Source: DYJE01 sp041660385
GTDB lineage: Bacteria > Desulfobacterota > Desulfobacteria > Desulfobacterales > Desulfolunaceae
Length of the DNA stretch: 64,000 nt
Reading direction: 5' to 3'
Assembly: GCA_041660385.1 (NCBI GenBank)
Contig: JBAZWJ010000020.1
Span: 21,094-85,093, forward strand
Shown here: positions 34,991 to 44,527 of the stretch, piece by piece
Position numbering within the stretch: the stretch's first letter is position 1
Layout: each line of letters begins with the position of its first letter
The notes under the pieces: model-generated
Database searches by the model: none
Told to the model about the DNA's origin: nothing
Seen by the model: the letters and a program-made list of their open reading frames with translations, nothing else
Made by a program: the position numbers and the translations under genes

Positions 34991-37111
34991 TCAAACAAGA
35001 GTCTTTCTGTCATCAAGGAGACGAGTAAGCGTTTCGAGGAGTTCTTTTTCTCCATCGCTGACCGTGGCCTGATCTTCCACGCTGCATTTCAGGAGATGAA
35101 TGGCCACCAGCTTGTCTTCGGGTGAGGTGATCAGTTCAGGAACTGCTGCAATGGCTTGATTAAAATCGGTTTTGAGTATGGCGGCCTGCTTGTTGATCAT
35201 GTCCTTCACGGCTTTTTTGTCCAGGCTCACCAGATGTTTGCCTGAATCCACCAGTTTCCTGATGAATTCGAGCTGATTTTTATGGCTGATTTTCTTTTTG
35301 AAGCTCATGGCGGTAAAACACCGGATCAAACCTTCGGCCATGCCCCCTTGCCCCATAAGATCAACAATGTCCGACCGTCTCCGCACATTGGCCATTTTGA
35401 TTCCTGCTTCGTAGTGCCGGTCGTTGCCACCGAAAAAGAACCCCATCATGGGATTCCCGTAAATCAGATAAAACATCTGATAGTGGGTCAGGTCCCTCAT
35501 GTCCCTGTAGTAATCAAGAATGGATCCAATACTTACCGAAGCGGCCTTCTCAACCTTTCTGAACATGTTATCAGGAGCGGCACTCATCCTGTTCGCCCGG
35601 ATATGGGGGGCGAAGCTTTTAATTGGAAGAAACATGGGGTTGAGATCCGATAACAGATAACGCTTATTCCGAAGGGGGTGAAATCGTCTGAGCATCTCTG
35701 CGCTGAACTCGGTGGTCAGCATCCTTACCCATGGGCTTATGATATTCCTGTAATAAATGTCGTTGATTTCGGAAATTCTGCTGACGTATTTGAATTCCAA
35801 TTCGCCACGGGGTTCATTGATTTCAAGGATGTGTTCAAAATCCCTGGCCTCAAAACGCACATCGAATTCCCCGTCGTCCCTGTCGTCGATAATCATCTGG
35901 TAAAGTCCCGGTGCCAGATAATCCACCAGATCCACATGGCCGATCATTTCATGATGCTCCCTGTTGATCACTTTACTCGATACAAAAATCCCCAGATGAC
36001 CGATGTCTTTGTGGAGAAGATAAATGATCACCTGGCCTTTCCGTTTGAGTTCCTCTACCGAACCCCAGACGCGCATCACCCAGTTCAAGGCCTGCTGGGG
36101 AGCGGTGATGTTATCACCGTCAGACGCAAAAAGAAAAATGGGGTCTTTCATCCGTTTCAGATCTACATTCCGGCCGTCTCTAAACGTTATCTCACCTGTC
36201 TCCAGCTTGTTTCCCACAAAGAGATCCCGTGTGATAAAACGGATTTCTTCGCCTGAAAGAAAGAAAAAACCATTCCACCACTTTTCAAATTGAAGAAAGC
36301 GTTCGGCTTCGTCGTCGATGTTGGCGTAAAGATTGTATTTTTTCTTCCACCAGGTGTTGGCGGGGTTCAGATCTTCAAAATTTTTGACCAGATTTGCTCC
36401 GTCAAAAAAACCGTTGCCAAGGTCTGAGCTTAAGGACGCGGTCCAGATTCCGCCGATAAGCCCACCTTTGTATCGAATGGGGTTTCGCACATCTTTTCCG
36501 GCCCAGTAGGAAAGAGGCGATCCATTTAAGAAAAGAGGCCCGGTGATGTCCGGTCTGTCGGCAGCAAGAAGAGCTGCTGCCCAGCCAGCCTGACAATTGC
36601 CGATAACGGCGGGGTTTTCCGCTTTGGGATGAAAACGACGCACCACCTCGATAAACTGAACTTCCGCTTCGGCAACATCTTCCAGAGTCTGACCCGAAAC
36701 AGGGTATTGTGAAAAAATCATGAAGTAAACGGGATGTTTCTTTTTCATGGCCAGCCCGACCTCGGATTCTTTCTTCATTCCGCCTACGCCTGGCCCGTGT
36801 CCGGCTCTGGGATCGATGATGATAATAGGGCGGGATTCTTCGGGGATATCCCAGTCGTCTTCAGGCATAATCCGGGCAAGGGAATAATTGACGGGCCGGT
36901 CAAGATCCCTGCCATTAAAGATGATCTGGTAATCAAAATCAATGACCGGGGGAAGACCTTTATCGTTTTCCTCGATGAAATCCGTACCCTGCTGCCGGAC
37001 AACATCGGTGAACAGCACCATTCTCTGCCATGCGTCCACGCTGTATTCGAGGGCTTCTTCCATCCAGCCGAGGAAAGGGTATACTTCTTTATAATTAAAA
37101 GACATATCCAT
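34991..37111 (-). CDS. DUF3141 protein (PHA synthase-like alpha/beta hydrolase)
   Basis: A 706-residue cytoplasmic protein. The alpha/beta-hydrolase core has a Cys in the nucleophile elbow (VIGNCQAGWAAAL), an Asp in LFASDGDNITAPQQ, and a His in DIGHLGIFVS, the same Cys-Asp-His order as polyhydroxyalkanoate synthase (PhaC). A C-terminal helical region of about 250 residues is specific to DUF3141. AAGGAGGT five bases before the ATG is a very strong ribosome-binding site. It begins 14 bases after the stop of the flagellar motE-like gene, so it should be transcribed with the flagellar operon, which is unexpected. Catalytic activity is not established for the family. Confidence 0.85.
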   Translation of the reverse strand: MDMSFNYKEVYPFLGWMEEALEYSVDAWQRMVLFTDVVRQQGTDFIEENDKGLPPVIDFDYQIIFNGRDLDRPVNYSLARIMPEDDWDIPEESRPIIIIDPRAGHGPGVGGMKKESEVGLAMKKKHPVYFMIFSQYPVSGQTLEDVAEAEVQFIEVVRRFHPKAENPAVIGNCQAGWAAALLAADRPDITGPLFLNGSPLSYWAGKDVRNPIRYKGGLIGGIWTASLSSDLGNGFFDGANLVKNFEDLNPANTWWKKKYNLYANIDDEAERFLQFEKWWNGFFFLSGEEIRFITRDLFVGNKLETGEITFRDGRNVDLKRMKDPIFLFASDGDNITAPQQALNWVMRVWGSVEELKRKGQVIIYLLHKDIGHLGIFVSSKVINREHHEMIGHVDLVDYLAPGLYQMIIDDRDDGEFDVRFEARDFEHILEINEPRGELEFKYVSRISEINDIYYRNIISPWVRMLTTEFSAEMLRRFHPLRNKRYLLSDLNPMFLPIKSFAPHIRANRMSAAPDNMFRKVEKAASVSIGSILDYYRDMRDLTHYQMFYLIYGNPMMGFFFGGNDRHYEAGIKMANVRRRSDIVDLMGQGGMAEGLIRCFTAMSFKKKISHKNQLEFIRKLVDSGKHLVSLDKKAVKDMINKQAAILKTDFNQAIAAVPELITSPEDKLVAIHLLKCSVEDQATVSDGEKELLETLTRLLDDRKTLV

Positions 37112-37125
37112 GGGTTACCTCCTTA

Positions 37126-37914
37126 TTAAGGCCGCCCCTCGCTTCGACTGACGCTAATGGCGAGCCGTTCGCTGATCAATGCGGCTTTGGAGCTTTCCAC
37201 ATAGGCGAGAATCTTACCTGCCGCATCTCCTTTCATGTTCATGAATATCTTTTCAGCGATCACAATATCCATGCTGTTGAAAATCGCGCCAGCCTGTTTG
37301 GGTTTCATCGTCGAATACATTTTCACAAGCTGTTTGATCTTCTTTTCCTGGGCTTCCTTGCTGACCACTTCCTTTTCCGAACGTTTTCTTTCTATTTTCT
37401 GAAGGCTTTCCTCAATTTTCCTGTGCATGGTTTCCAGTTCACCAATCTTGTCCGAAAGCTCCAGTTTCAGGGCCTTGAGTTTCATCTGTTCTTCTTTCAG
37501 TCGTTCTTCCTGCTTTTTAATCTGGAGACGTTTTTCCTCAAGACCTTCCAGTTCCCGACGGGTCTCTGCGGCGGCCTTCTTTCGTTTCTCAGCCTCCACC
37601 TTGGGATCTACCGTTTCCTTTTTTGCTTCACCAGGCCCACCTTCCGCTTTTTTTTCACCAGGCCCGCTTTCAGCCTTTTTTTCACCATGGCCCCCACCTT
37701 CTTTTTCAGCTTCGGCAGCTTTTTTTTCTTCACCACCATGGCTGCTGCTTTCAGCACTGGCAAACTGTGGACCAATAAATGAATAATCCGCCATCTGGCT
37801 TTTAACGATCACAAACGAAACCAGACCGCTGAGTACAATACCTATGACAACAGCAGGAATCCGTTTGTGTTTTCCTGATCCTGCCTTTCCGTCTGTTTTA
37901 TCTCTCATTGACAT
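37126..37914 (-). CDS. MotE-like flagellar protein (FliJ-linked, MgtE-N-like C-terminus)
   Basis: A 262-residue protein from ATG at 37914 (AGAGG upstream). One N-terminal membrane anchor (IPAVVIGIVLSGLVSFVIV), then a low-complexity linker rich in Gly, Glu and Lys with three near-copies of EKKAESGPG, a coiled coil of about 90 residues, and the C-terminal four-helix region (KQLVKMYSTMKPKQAGAIFN) typical of MotE, a protein that helps place flagellar motor stators. Positioned right after fliJ, as MotE genes are in other motile bacteria. Function in the motor is by family; the linker is unusual in length. Confidence 0.82.
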   Translation of the reverse strand: MSMRDKTDGKAGSGKHKRIPAVVIGIVLSGLVSFVIVKSQMADYSFIGPQFASAESSSHGGEEKKAAEAEKEGGGHGEKKAESGPGEKKAEGGPGEAKKETVDPKVEAEKRKKAAAETRRELEGLEEKRLQIKKQEERLKEEQMKLKALKLELSDKIGELETMHRKIEESLQKIERKRSEKEVVSKEAQEKKIKQLVKMYSTMKPKQAGAIFNSMDIVIAEKIFMNMKGDAAGKILAYVESSKAALISERLAISVSRSEGRP

Positions 37915-37928
37915 GCAACCTCTCTCTT

Positions 37929-38378
37929 TCACTCTTTTTTCCCAAACACCCCCGAAAGAAGAACCATTTCATCCGAGTCACTCTGGGCGGATTTCAGGGC
38001 TTCATTTACATATTCGCTTCTGCGCTTATCTTTCAGGTTTATGATGATTTTTTTCTCAACGGATTTTGTTTGAAGAGCGGACCTCCGTTTTTCAACAATA
38101 ACCATCAGTCGTGAAAGCGCTTCATTTGCCTCGAATTTTTTCTGTTCCAAGCCGTTCAGGTAATCAATATACATCCCAAGGTTTTCTGAAGTGATCCCTT
38201 TTTCCGATTCAACTTCAAGATCGTTTCTCGCTTTCCTGAACTCTTCCTCGATCTCTTCGATATATGCCGTCACCTGATTCACGTCAGACTGGGCCTTAGC
38301 CAGCTCCTGCATGGCTATCTGTTCCAGGTGTTCCCGGTAACTGAGCAGGGCTTTCAGGCTGAACTGAAATTTTTTCAT
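37929..38378 (-). CDS. fliJ: Flagellar export protein FliJ
   Basis: A 149-residue coiled-coil protein that sits inside the FliI hexamer and cycles export chaperones. The start MKKFQFSLKALLSYREHLEQ is typical of FliJ. Almost entirely helical and charged. It begins immediately after the fliI stop codon. Confidence 0.93.
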   Translation of the reverse strand: MKKFQFSLKALLSYREHLEQIAMQELAKAQSDVNQVTAYIEEIEEEFRKARNDLEVESEKGITSENLGMYIDYLNGLEQKKFEANEALSRLMVIVEKRRSALQTKSVEKKIIINLKDKRRSEYVNEALKSAQSDSDEMVLLSGVFGKKE

Positions 38379-39698
38379 TTATGAAAAATACACCGCCTTG
38401 AGTTTGTTCAATGCCACTGCGGCATTCTCCTTACGGTCCATAGGTTGCCTTAGAAGGTCATCCAGTTTGGGTTTCAAGGCGATGGCCTGATCAATCAACG
38501 GATTGGAACCTTTGGCATAAGCTCCGATGGAGATCATATCTTCCGCCCCCGCATACGCGGAAAGAATCCGGATGGTCCTCTCCCGGAGTTCCAGGTGTTC
38601 CGGGGTTGAAACGTCGCGCGCCACGCGGCTTACGCTTTCGAGAACTTCAATGGCCGGATAATGCCCCCTGTTCGCCAGCTTCCGCGAAAGAACAATGTGA
38701 CCGTCCACGATGGAACGCACCGTGTCTCCCACGGGATCGTTCAGATCGTCACCTTCCACAAGGACAGTGTAAATACCCGTGATGCTGCCTTTGCCCTGGA
38801 AGTTCCCAGCCCGTTCGAGAAGTATGGGAATCCGTACAAAAAACGACGACGTATAACCCCTGTTCGTGGGCGGCTCACCTGCCGAAAGGCCAACGTCCCT
38901 TGATGACATGGCAAAGCGGGTAATGGAATCGATGATCAGAAGCACATGTTTGCCCTGATCCCTGAAATATTCGGCGATGGTCGTTGCAAGATAGGCTCCC
39001 CTCATTCGAACAAGGGGCGGTGTGTCGGAAGTTGCCGCAACAACCACAGCTTTTTTCAGTCCTTCGACACCAAGATTTTCTTCCACGAAATCTTTGACCT
39101 CTCGACCACGCTCACCCACAAGACCAATCACCGTCACATCAGCTTCGGTGTGCTTGGCCATCATGCCCATGAGCACGCTTTTCCCAACACCGGAGCCAGC
39201 CATAATGGCCACACGCTGCCCCCTGCCTAAAGGAATCATGGTGTTGATGGCCGTAACCCCGACGTCCATCATCTCCGTAATGGGTTTTCGTTGGAGAGGG
39301 TTTACGGGTTTTCCGTATAAAGAATAACGAACCGTATGAGCAAATGGCGCTTTTCCGTCTATGGGGTGTCCCATGCCGTCCACCACCCGTCCCAGAAGTT
39401 CGTCACCGACTTCCGCTTCCGGTCCTTTTTCAAGGAGAACAATCCGACTTCCTGCCCGTATGCCGCGCACATCGCCGTAAGGCATGAGAAGAACACGTTC
39501 TTCTTTGAAACCGACCACCTCGGCCAGAATCACTTCGCCACCGTCGATATAAATAGAACAAAGACAGCCCACACCCATATTAAGGCCCGTCGCCTCTACA
39601 ATAAGCCCAACCACTTTGACCACACGGCCTTCCAGCTCAATACTGATGCACCGGTCAATGGTTTTCGCATATCTTTCGAAATCAATTTTGTAGTCCAT
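38379..39698 (-). CDS. fliI: Flagellar export ATPase FliI
   Basis: F1-beta-like ATPase of the flagellar type III export apparatus, 439 residues. Walker A MAGSGVGKSVLMG, Walker B LLIIDSITRFA, and the FliI-type GSITGIYTVLVEGDDLNDP are all present. Its start codon shares one base with the fliH stop (TAATG), so translation is coupled. Partners: FliH and FliJ encoded on either side. Confidence 0.97.
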   Translation of the reverse strand: MDYKIDFERYAKTIDRCISIELEGRVVKVVGLIVEATGLNMGVGCLCSIYIDGGEVILAEVVGFKEERVLLMPYGDVRGIRAGSRIVLLEKGPEAEVGDELLGRVVDGMGHPIDGKAPFAHTVRYSLYGKPVNPLQRKPITEMMDVGVTAINTMIPLGRGQRVAIMAGSGVGKSVLMGMMAKHTEADVTVIGLVGERGREVKDFVEENLGVEGLKKAVVVAATSDTPPLVRMRGAYLATTIAEYFRDQGKHVLLIIDSITRFAMSSRDVGLSAGEPPTNRGYTSSFFVRIPILLERAGNFQGKGSITGIYTVLVEGDDLNDPVGDTVRSIVDGHIVLSRKLANRGHYPAIEVLESVSRVARDVSTPEHLELRERTIRILSAYAGAEDMISIGAYAKGSNPLIDQAIALKPKLDDLLRQPMDRKENAAVALNKLKAVYFS

Positions 39699-40525
39699 TA
39701 TCGCAGCCTGCTCTGATCCATAATAGCCCGTCGCACAGCCTCAAGCCGTTCCTCGATAGATGTGGCCACTTCACCCGAAGGCGTTTCGATTCTGCATCCG
39801 CCGGGAGCTATCAAATGATCGGAAATCAGAGTGACCTGCTTTAATCCTTTTATCTTTTCAAAAAAATCCTCTTTCACCACTTCCATGTATTCGTAATCCA
39901 GAGGATTAACAGTGATAGTCGCGTTGACGGGGTCCTTGATCTGTTCAAAAGCGTGAAGAATGGCGCGTGTGACTATGTCCTTGTCCACCTCCACTTTGCC
40001 GTAAACCACTTTTTCTGCCACTTTCCCCACCAGATCGATGATTTTTTCCTCGTAGATCTTTACGATCCGCTCCCACATGTTTTCCACATCCAAAAGAATG
40101 GCAGAAAGACGTTCCCCTTTCTCCCGGGCTTCTTCCACACCGGCCATAAATCCTTCTTCTTTTCCCTGCTCAAAACCCTGGGCAAAGGCTTCCTGTCTGA
40201 TGGCCTCGGGATCAGGTCCGGGGTCAACTGCCTCGACCTTCTCCATTATATCATGAGTCAGATGATCGTGAACACTCCCTTGATCCTCAAGAACCGGGGG
40301 CTTTCCCTTTTCAAATTCCTTCCTTGGCCCATAGAGAAGAGAAAAAGGCTGAGTCATCTCTTCGCCGGATCGTTCGTAAAGGGCCTTAAAAACCCTTGCC
40401 AACTCCGGATCCTCCAGATCAGGCCCGCTGACTATTTCCCGGTCAAAATGATCAAGCGCTTCGGGAACAAGGGGCGTCCATCCGCCATCATCTTCAACGA
40501 CTTTTTTTTTATCAGACAAGGACAT
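39698..40525 (-). CDS. fliH: Flagellar assembly protein FliH
   Basis: Regulator of the FliI ATPase, 275 residues from the preferred start MSLSDKKKVVEDDGG at 40525, which overlaps fliG by 14 bases and follows AAGGG; a longer frame from 40591 would run deep into fliG. The C-terminal half carries the FliH/V-ATPase-E-like domain (AEKVVYGKVEVDKDIV, INPLDYEYM-like NPLDYEYMEVV, GGCRIETPSGEVATSIEERL). The central AFAQGFEQGKEEGFMAGVEE is the GxxxG-type repeat region of FliH. Confidence 0.93.
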   Translation of the reverse strand: MSLSDKKKVVEDDGGWTPLVPEALDHFDREIVSGPDLEDPELARVFKALYERSGEEMTQPFSLLYGPRKEFEKGKPPVLEDQGSVHDHLTHDIMEKVEAVDPGPDPEAIRQEAFAQGFEQGKEEGFMAGVEEAREKGERLSAILLDVENMWERIVKIYEEKIIDLVGKVAEKVVYGKVEVDKDIVTRAILHAFEQIKDPVNATITVNPLDYEYMEVVKEDFFEKIKGLKQVTLISDHLIAPGGCRIETPSGEVATSIEERLEAVRRAIMDQSRLR

Positions 40526-41540
40526 CGTCTTTGCCCTTCCCACCCAGTGTAATGGTGCCTTCGGATTCCAGTTCTTTTGCGGCCTGGACAATGGCCTGCT
40601 GAGCTTCTTCCACTTCGGACAGCTTGACCGGCCCCATGACCTCCAGATCTTCCAGAATCATCTCGGCGGCCCGTGATGAGAGGTTCCCAAGAATCTTGCT
40701 CTTCATTTCCTCGCTGGCTGTTTTCATTGCCATGGTAAGCTGAGGGCCTTCCACCTTCTTCAGGATCTCTCTCATACCCCTGTCGTCCACATTGATAAGG
40801 TCTTCGAAAACGAACATCATATCCCGAACACTACCCGCCATTTCCGCATCCTCTTCTTCGATGGCTTCCATGATGGCTTCTTCCGTGGCTTTGTCCACAC
40901 CGTTTAAAATATCCACAAGAACTTGAAGACCGCCCACCTTGCCTCCGGAGCTCACCATGTTTTTCATTTCCGCCCTCAAGGCCGTATCCACATCTCTTAC
41001 GATATCTTCAGGGACCTGCCCCAGCTGGGCCACTCTAAGGGCGATGTCCCCTTTCAACTCCGAAGGAAAAGAAACCATGACATCAGATGCGATATCCGAG
41101 GGTAGATGGGCCATGACCATGGCTATGGTTTGTGGATGCTCGGTGGACAGAGTGGACGCGAGGGCTGAAATATTAACTTCGCGGCTCCAGACAAAAGGTT
41201 TTTCTCTTTTCCGCTCCTCAATGTCCTTCAGAATCATCTCGGCCCGTTCAGGATCAAGCGTGCGCTCAATGACGTTCTTCAAGAAGCCACTGGATTCAAC
41301 CACCAGCTTGGATTCCCCTTCGTAGAGCCGGACAAAATCCTGGGATACGGACGACAGCTCCTCGGGTGAAATCGTTTCGATCTGGCCCATGGCAGCCGCC
41401 ACTTTCTTGATTTCTGAGTTGCTCATTTTCTTGAAAATTTCAGAAGCATAACTTTCACCCATATTCAGAAGAAACATGGCGGCTTTTCTGGCCCCTGCCA
41501 TTTTTTTGTCGCCGCCTTCTTTTTTTTCGTTATCGCTCAT
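40512..41540 (-). CDS. fliG: Flagellar motor switch protein FliG
   Basis: Rotor protein of 342 residues that couples stator torque to the C-ring. Typical segments are GARKAAMFLLNMGE, STEHPQTIAMVMAHLP (EHPQ motif) and the charged C-terminal torque helix DDRGMREILKKVEGPQLTMA. The start at 41540 follows AGGAG by seven bases and overlaps the fliF end by 11 bases; the upstream ATG at 41564 is less likely. The last residues (GGKGKDDVLV) are a short extension. Confidence 0.96.
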   Translation of the reverse strand: MSDNEKKEGGDKKMAGARKAAMFLLNMGESYASEIFKKMSNSEIKKVAAAMGQIETISPEELSSVSQDFVRLYEGESKLVVESSGFLKNVIERTLDPERAEMILKDIEERKREKPFVWSREVNISALASTLSTEHPQTIAMVMAHLPSDIASDVMVSFPSELKGDIALRVAQLGQVPEDIVRDVDTALRAEMKNMVSSGGKVGGLQVLVDILNGVDKATEEAIMEAIEEEDAEMAGSVRDMMFVFEDLINVDDRGMREILKKVEGPQLTMAMKTASEEMKSKILGNLSSRAAEMILEDLEVMGPVKLSEVEEAQQAIVQAAKELESEGTITLGGKGKDDVLV

Positions 41541-43128
41541 CTTTATCTCCTCCCCCACCTTCACTCAACCAACCCTTGATGATATTCGCCGCGCGGTTAA
41601 TGTCCTCACGCGCCAGAAGCATGGCTTTATCTTGAACAGTGATTGCCCTCTGCTTGGGCAGCAGTGCTTTGCCCTGAGAGTCCAAAAGCAGCTTGTCCGG
41701 TTCTTGTTCAGAAAGAAGCTTGTCTCCTTCAGGTGACGTAACCTGCTGAAAAGTCTTCAATAACGGCTTCACCACGAACAGGAAAATCAGTGCAATCAGG
41801 AGGATGTTGGCGATAGGCTTTCCGTATTCTTTTTTGATGTCATCCCAGTTGAAGCCAGCACTTTCCTGGGCGTTGTTCCAGATTTCTCCCGAAGAGAACG
41901 GAATGGATTCCAGAGATATCTGGTCTTCTCTGTCTGCGCTGTAACCCATGGCCTGCTTGATCAGGGTTTCGAAACGGGTCAATTCCTCCGGGGTTCTGGC
42001 AACATAGACCGATTCCGTTTTCCCTTTATCGTTTTGTTCCATTTTGTATGTTCCATCAAGAACGGCAGCCACCGAAAGCCGCGTCACTTTGCCCACGGGG
42101 TTCTGGGTTACCCTTACGGTTTTACTAATCTCGTAGTTGACGGTTTCATCCTGATGCTCCGCAGTTTCTCCGGGGCCCTGGCCTCCAGGAGTGGCTGCAC
42201 CAATGGGATTCACACTTGAGATGTTGCCAGGGTTCCCGGGGCGTTTATCCGATTTGTCCCCCACGGTCTGCTTACTTCGTATAACCTGGGCGTCCGGATC
42301 GTAGATCTCCTCGTTCATATCCACTTTGGCGAAATCCATGTCTGCTGTAACACGGACAATGGCCTTTCCCGGTCCCACAATTTCTTCCAGCATGGTCTGA
42401 ATCCGTCCAGCCATGCTTTTTTCATAGCTCAGTTTGTGTTCAAACTGCTTGTTCATAGGCGATTCCGATTCATCAAGCCCCAAGCCCTTGGACAGCACCT
42501 TGCCATCCGAATCCACCACCGTCACCAGTTCGGGTTTCAGATCTTCCACAGCACTGGCCACCAGATGAACGATAGCCGCCACCTTTTCCGGCGGCATCTT
42601 TGATCTTAATTTTAAAAACACAGAAGCCGAAGGAGGTTTAACATCTTCCACAAACACAGAGTCCTTGGGCAATACGATGATGACCCTGGCGTCCTTGACT
42701 TCTTCTATCTCCTTAATCGTGCGGGACAGTTCACCCTGAATGGCTCTCTGGAAATTGAGCTGCTGCACAAACTCCGTCGTTCCAAAATCGGTTTTATCGA
42801 ATATCTCGAAACCCACGCCGGATTTTGGAAGACCGGCTTCTGCAAGACCCAGCCTGGCATCATGAATTTTCGATTCAGGAACCATGACCACACTTTCGTT
42901 CTGCTCGAATTTATAAAGAATTTTAAGCTCTTTGAGTTTTTCAACAACCGCCGCAGAATCTTCGGCAGCAAGCCCTGTGATCAGAACCTGATACTCCGCC
43001 TTGTTTGCCCAGAGGAAAATCCCGCTGAACCCGGCCACGACAAAAAACACGATGGCTCCAGTGGCGATTTTTCGTGATAGAGGAACATCCCTGAAGTTGT
43101 TTATCACTTGTACAAGCGGATTGGCCAT
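41530..43128 (-). CDS. fliF: Flagellar MS-ring protein FliF
   Basis: A 532-residue inner-membrane ring protein. It has an N-terminal membrane span (ATGAIVFFVVAGFSGIFLW), the ring-building domains (RAIQGELSRTIKEIEEVKDA, ASVFLKLRS, KQFEHKLSYEKSMAGRIQTM), an extended linker with Pro/Gly, and a second span (PIANILLIALIFLFVVKP). The C-terminal FliG-binding tail is present (REDINRAANIIKGWL). The gene follows fliE by eight bases. Confidence 0.97.
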   Translation of the reverse strand: MANPLVQVINNFRDVPLSRKIATGAIVFFVVAGFSGIFLWANKAEYQVLITGLAAEDSAAVVEKLKELKILYKFEQNESVVMVPESKIHDARLGLAEAGLPKSGVGFEIFDKTDFGTTEFVQQLNFQRAIQGELSRTIKEIEEVKDARVIIVLPKDSVFVEDVKPPSASVFLKLRSKMPPEKVAAIVHLVASAVEDLKPELVTVVDSDGKVLSKGLGLDESESPMNKQFEHKLSYEKSMAGRIQTMLEEIVGPGKAIVRVTADMDFAKVDMNEEIYDPDAQVIRSKQTVGDKSDKRPGNPGNISSVNPIGAATPGGQGPGETAEHQDETVNYEISKTVRVTQNPVGKVTRLSVAAVLDGTYKMEQNDKGKTESVYVARTPEELTRFETLIKQAMGYSADREDQISLESIPFSSGEIWNNAQESAGFNWDDIKKEYGKPIANILLIALIFLFVVKPLLKTFQQVTSPEGDKLLSEQEPDKLLLDSQGKALLPKQRAITVQDKAMLLAREDINRAANIIKGWLSEGGGGDKDER

Positions 43129-43136
43129 AATTACCT

Positions 43137-43430
43137 TTATATTTGCATTTTGACAATATCGTTATAGGCTTGCATAACCTTGGCCCTTACCTGGACAAGG
43201 TAGCGGAGAGAGATGTCCGCTTCGCTAACAGAAATCATTCCGTCGTGGATGTCCATATCACCTCGGATCACTTTCTGAATCGAATCGTCGGCGTTATGCT
43301 GTTTTATGTTCACGTCGGTGAGCATGGCTTTGAGTCGCTCGCTGAAATCGGGATTCACAGATTCTCCGCCATTTTCCGTTTTTTTTGCAGCGGGCATTCC
43401 GAATGAACTTTTGTTAATGGAATTAATCAT
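43137..43430 (-). CDS. fliE: Flagellar hook-basal body protein FliE
   Basis: A 97-residue adaptor between MS ring and rod. The C-terminal half is typical (VIRGDMDIHDGMISVSEADI, LVQVRAKVMQAYNDIVKMQI). It lies between flgC and fliF, the standard order. Confidence 0.94.
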   Translation of the reverse strand: MINSINKSSFGMPAAKKTENGGESVNPDFSERLKAMLTDVNIKQHNADDSIQKVIRGDMDIHDGMISVSEADISLRYLVQVRAKVMQAYNDIVKMQI

Positions 43431-43441
43431 GGATAAGTCTC

Positions 43442-43873
43442 CTATTCACCGATGGTCAGTGCACGTCTGATCATGCTTTTCGTGTTTTCAATCACTTTCA
43501 CACTGGCGTCGTAAGATCGTTTGGCCACAATCATGTCGGCCATTTCCGTCAACGTATCCACATTGGGCATTTTCACATAACCCGTAAACGGGTCCGCATC
43601 CGGATGAGCCGGGTTGTGAACAAGTCTGAAATTCTCCTGGGATTCCACCACCTCGTCCACCTCAACACCTTTGTAATCCCGGTTGATCTGATCAAAGGTT
43701 TTTTTGAAATCCATGTCCTTGCTTTTAAGGACCACCATTTTCCGTCTGTAAGGGCCACCGTCTGCTGTCCGGGTGGTTTCGGAATTGGCAAGATTTTCGG
43801 AAATCACATTCACCTTGGTCCGCTGAGCAGCAAGGGCCGTTGCGCTAATATCAAGAGATTTGACAAGATCCAT
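43442..43873 (-). CDS. flgC: Flagellar rod protein FlgC
   Basis: Proximal rod protein of 143 residues. The N-terminus LDISATALAAQRTKVNVISE with LANSETTR and the C-terminus NVDTLTEMADMIVAKRSYDA are hallmarks of the FlgC group. It starts on the last base of flgB (coupled). Exported by the flagellar machine without a cleaved signal. Confidence 0.95.
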   Translation of the reverse strand: MDLVKSLDISATALAAQRTKVNVISENLANSETTRTADGGPYRRKMVVLKSKDMDFKKTFDQINRDYKGVEVDEVVESQENFRLVHNPAHPDADPFTGYVKMPNVDTLTEMADMIVAKRSYDASVKVIENTKSMIRRALTIGE

Positions 43874-44274
43874 TATCGGCCTCCTTCGGTGATGGCGTGT
43901 TTCAGGATATTGATCTTACGTTTGAGCATTTCTACACTTGTTCTATACTTTATGTTGTTTTCAACCAGATGGCCCATTTCCGTATCGATGTTCACAGGGT
44001 CCGGATAAAAGGGATCGCGCTTGATATAAGTGGACTCGGATAACGAACCTTCAGTGCCCACAGCAAAATGCCGCTCGTTTGTCCGGGCAAGTTTTTCTGT
44101 CTGCCTGGTCATTTCTGCCGCAAGGGTTTTCTTGAAATCAAGATCCCTTGGTGTAAAGCCCACCGTATCCAGATTGGCTATATTCCCGGAAATCAGGCTG
44201 TGCCGCCTTGCCGAAACACCCACAGACTTTTCAAGTGTCCTCATTGTGTTATCGAACAGATAGGAATCTGACAT
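43873..44274 (-). CDS. flgB: Flagellar rod protein FlgB
   Basis: Proximal rod protein of 133 residues; RRHSLISGNIANLDTVGFTP is the conserved N-terminal segment, and YRTSVEMLKRKINILKHAIT the C-terminal one. First gene of the flagellar operon, about 117 bases downstream of the predicted start from the sigma-54 site at 44402-44417. AGGTGATTC lies before the ATG. Confidence 0.95.
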   Translation of the reverse strand: MSDSYLFDNTMRTLEKSVGVSARRHSLISGNIANLDTVGFTPRDLDFKKTLAAEMTRQTEKLARTNERHFAVGTEGSLSESTYIKRDPFYPDPVNIDTEMGHLVENNIKYRTSVEMLKRKINILKHAITEGGR

Positions 44275-44401
44275 GAATCACCTCGTGCTTAATAATCTTT
44301 AAACGTATCGCCTGATGAGAATGGAAAAACCCGAAAGAACTTAACCCGCAGAAAAAAGAAACATGCCCATGGCAACCGTATTCATTTCACTAAATGTTTT
44401 T

Positions 44402-44417
44402 TGCAACATATGTGCCT
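44402..44417 (-). promoter_or_regulatory. Sigma-54 (-24/-12) promoter of the flgB operon
   Basis: On the minus strand: AGGCAC-ATATG-TTGCA, with GG and GC separated by exactly 10 bases as sigma-54 requires. No other feature of the 422-base gap explains it. Two sigma-54 activators are encoded nearby. Confidence 0.8.
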
Positions 44418-44527
44418 GTTATCCAAAAAAGTCCCCCCTGTGACATCAGACAGGTGATAGCTATTGAGATTAGCGGAATGGTATATATTCACAGATGGCA
44501 CTTTCAATAAAATAAACGTTCGATGTT

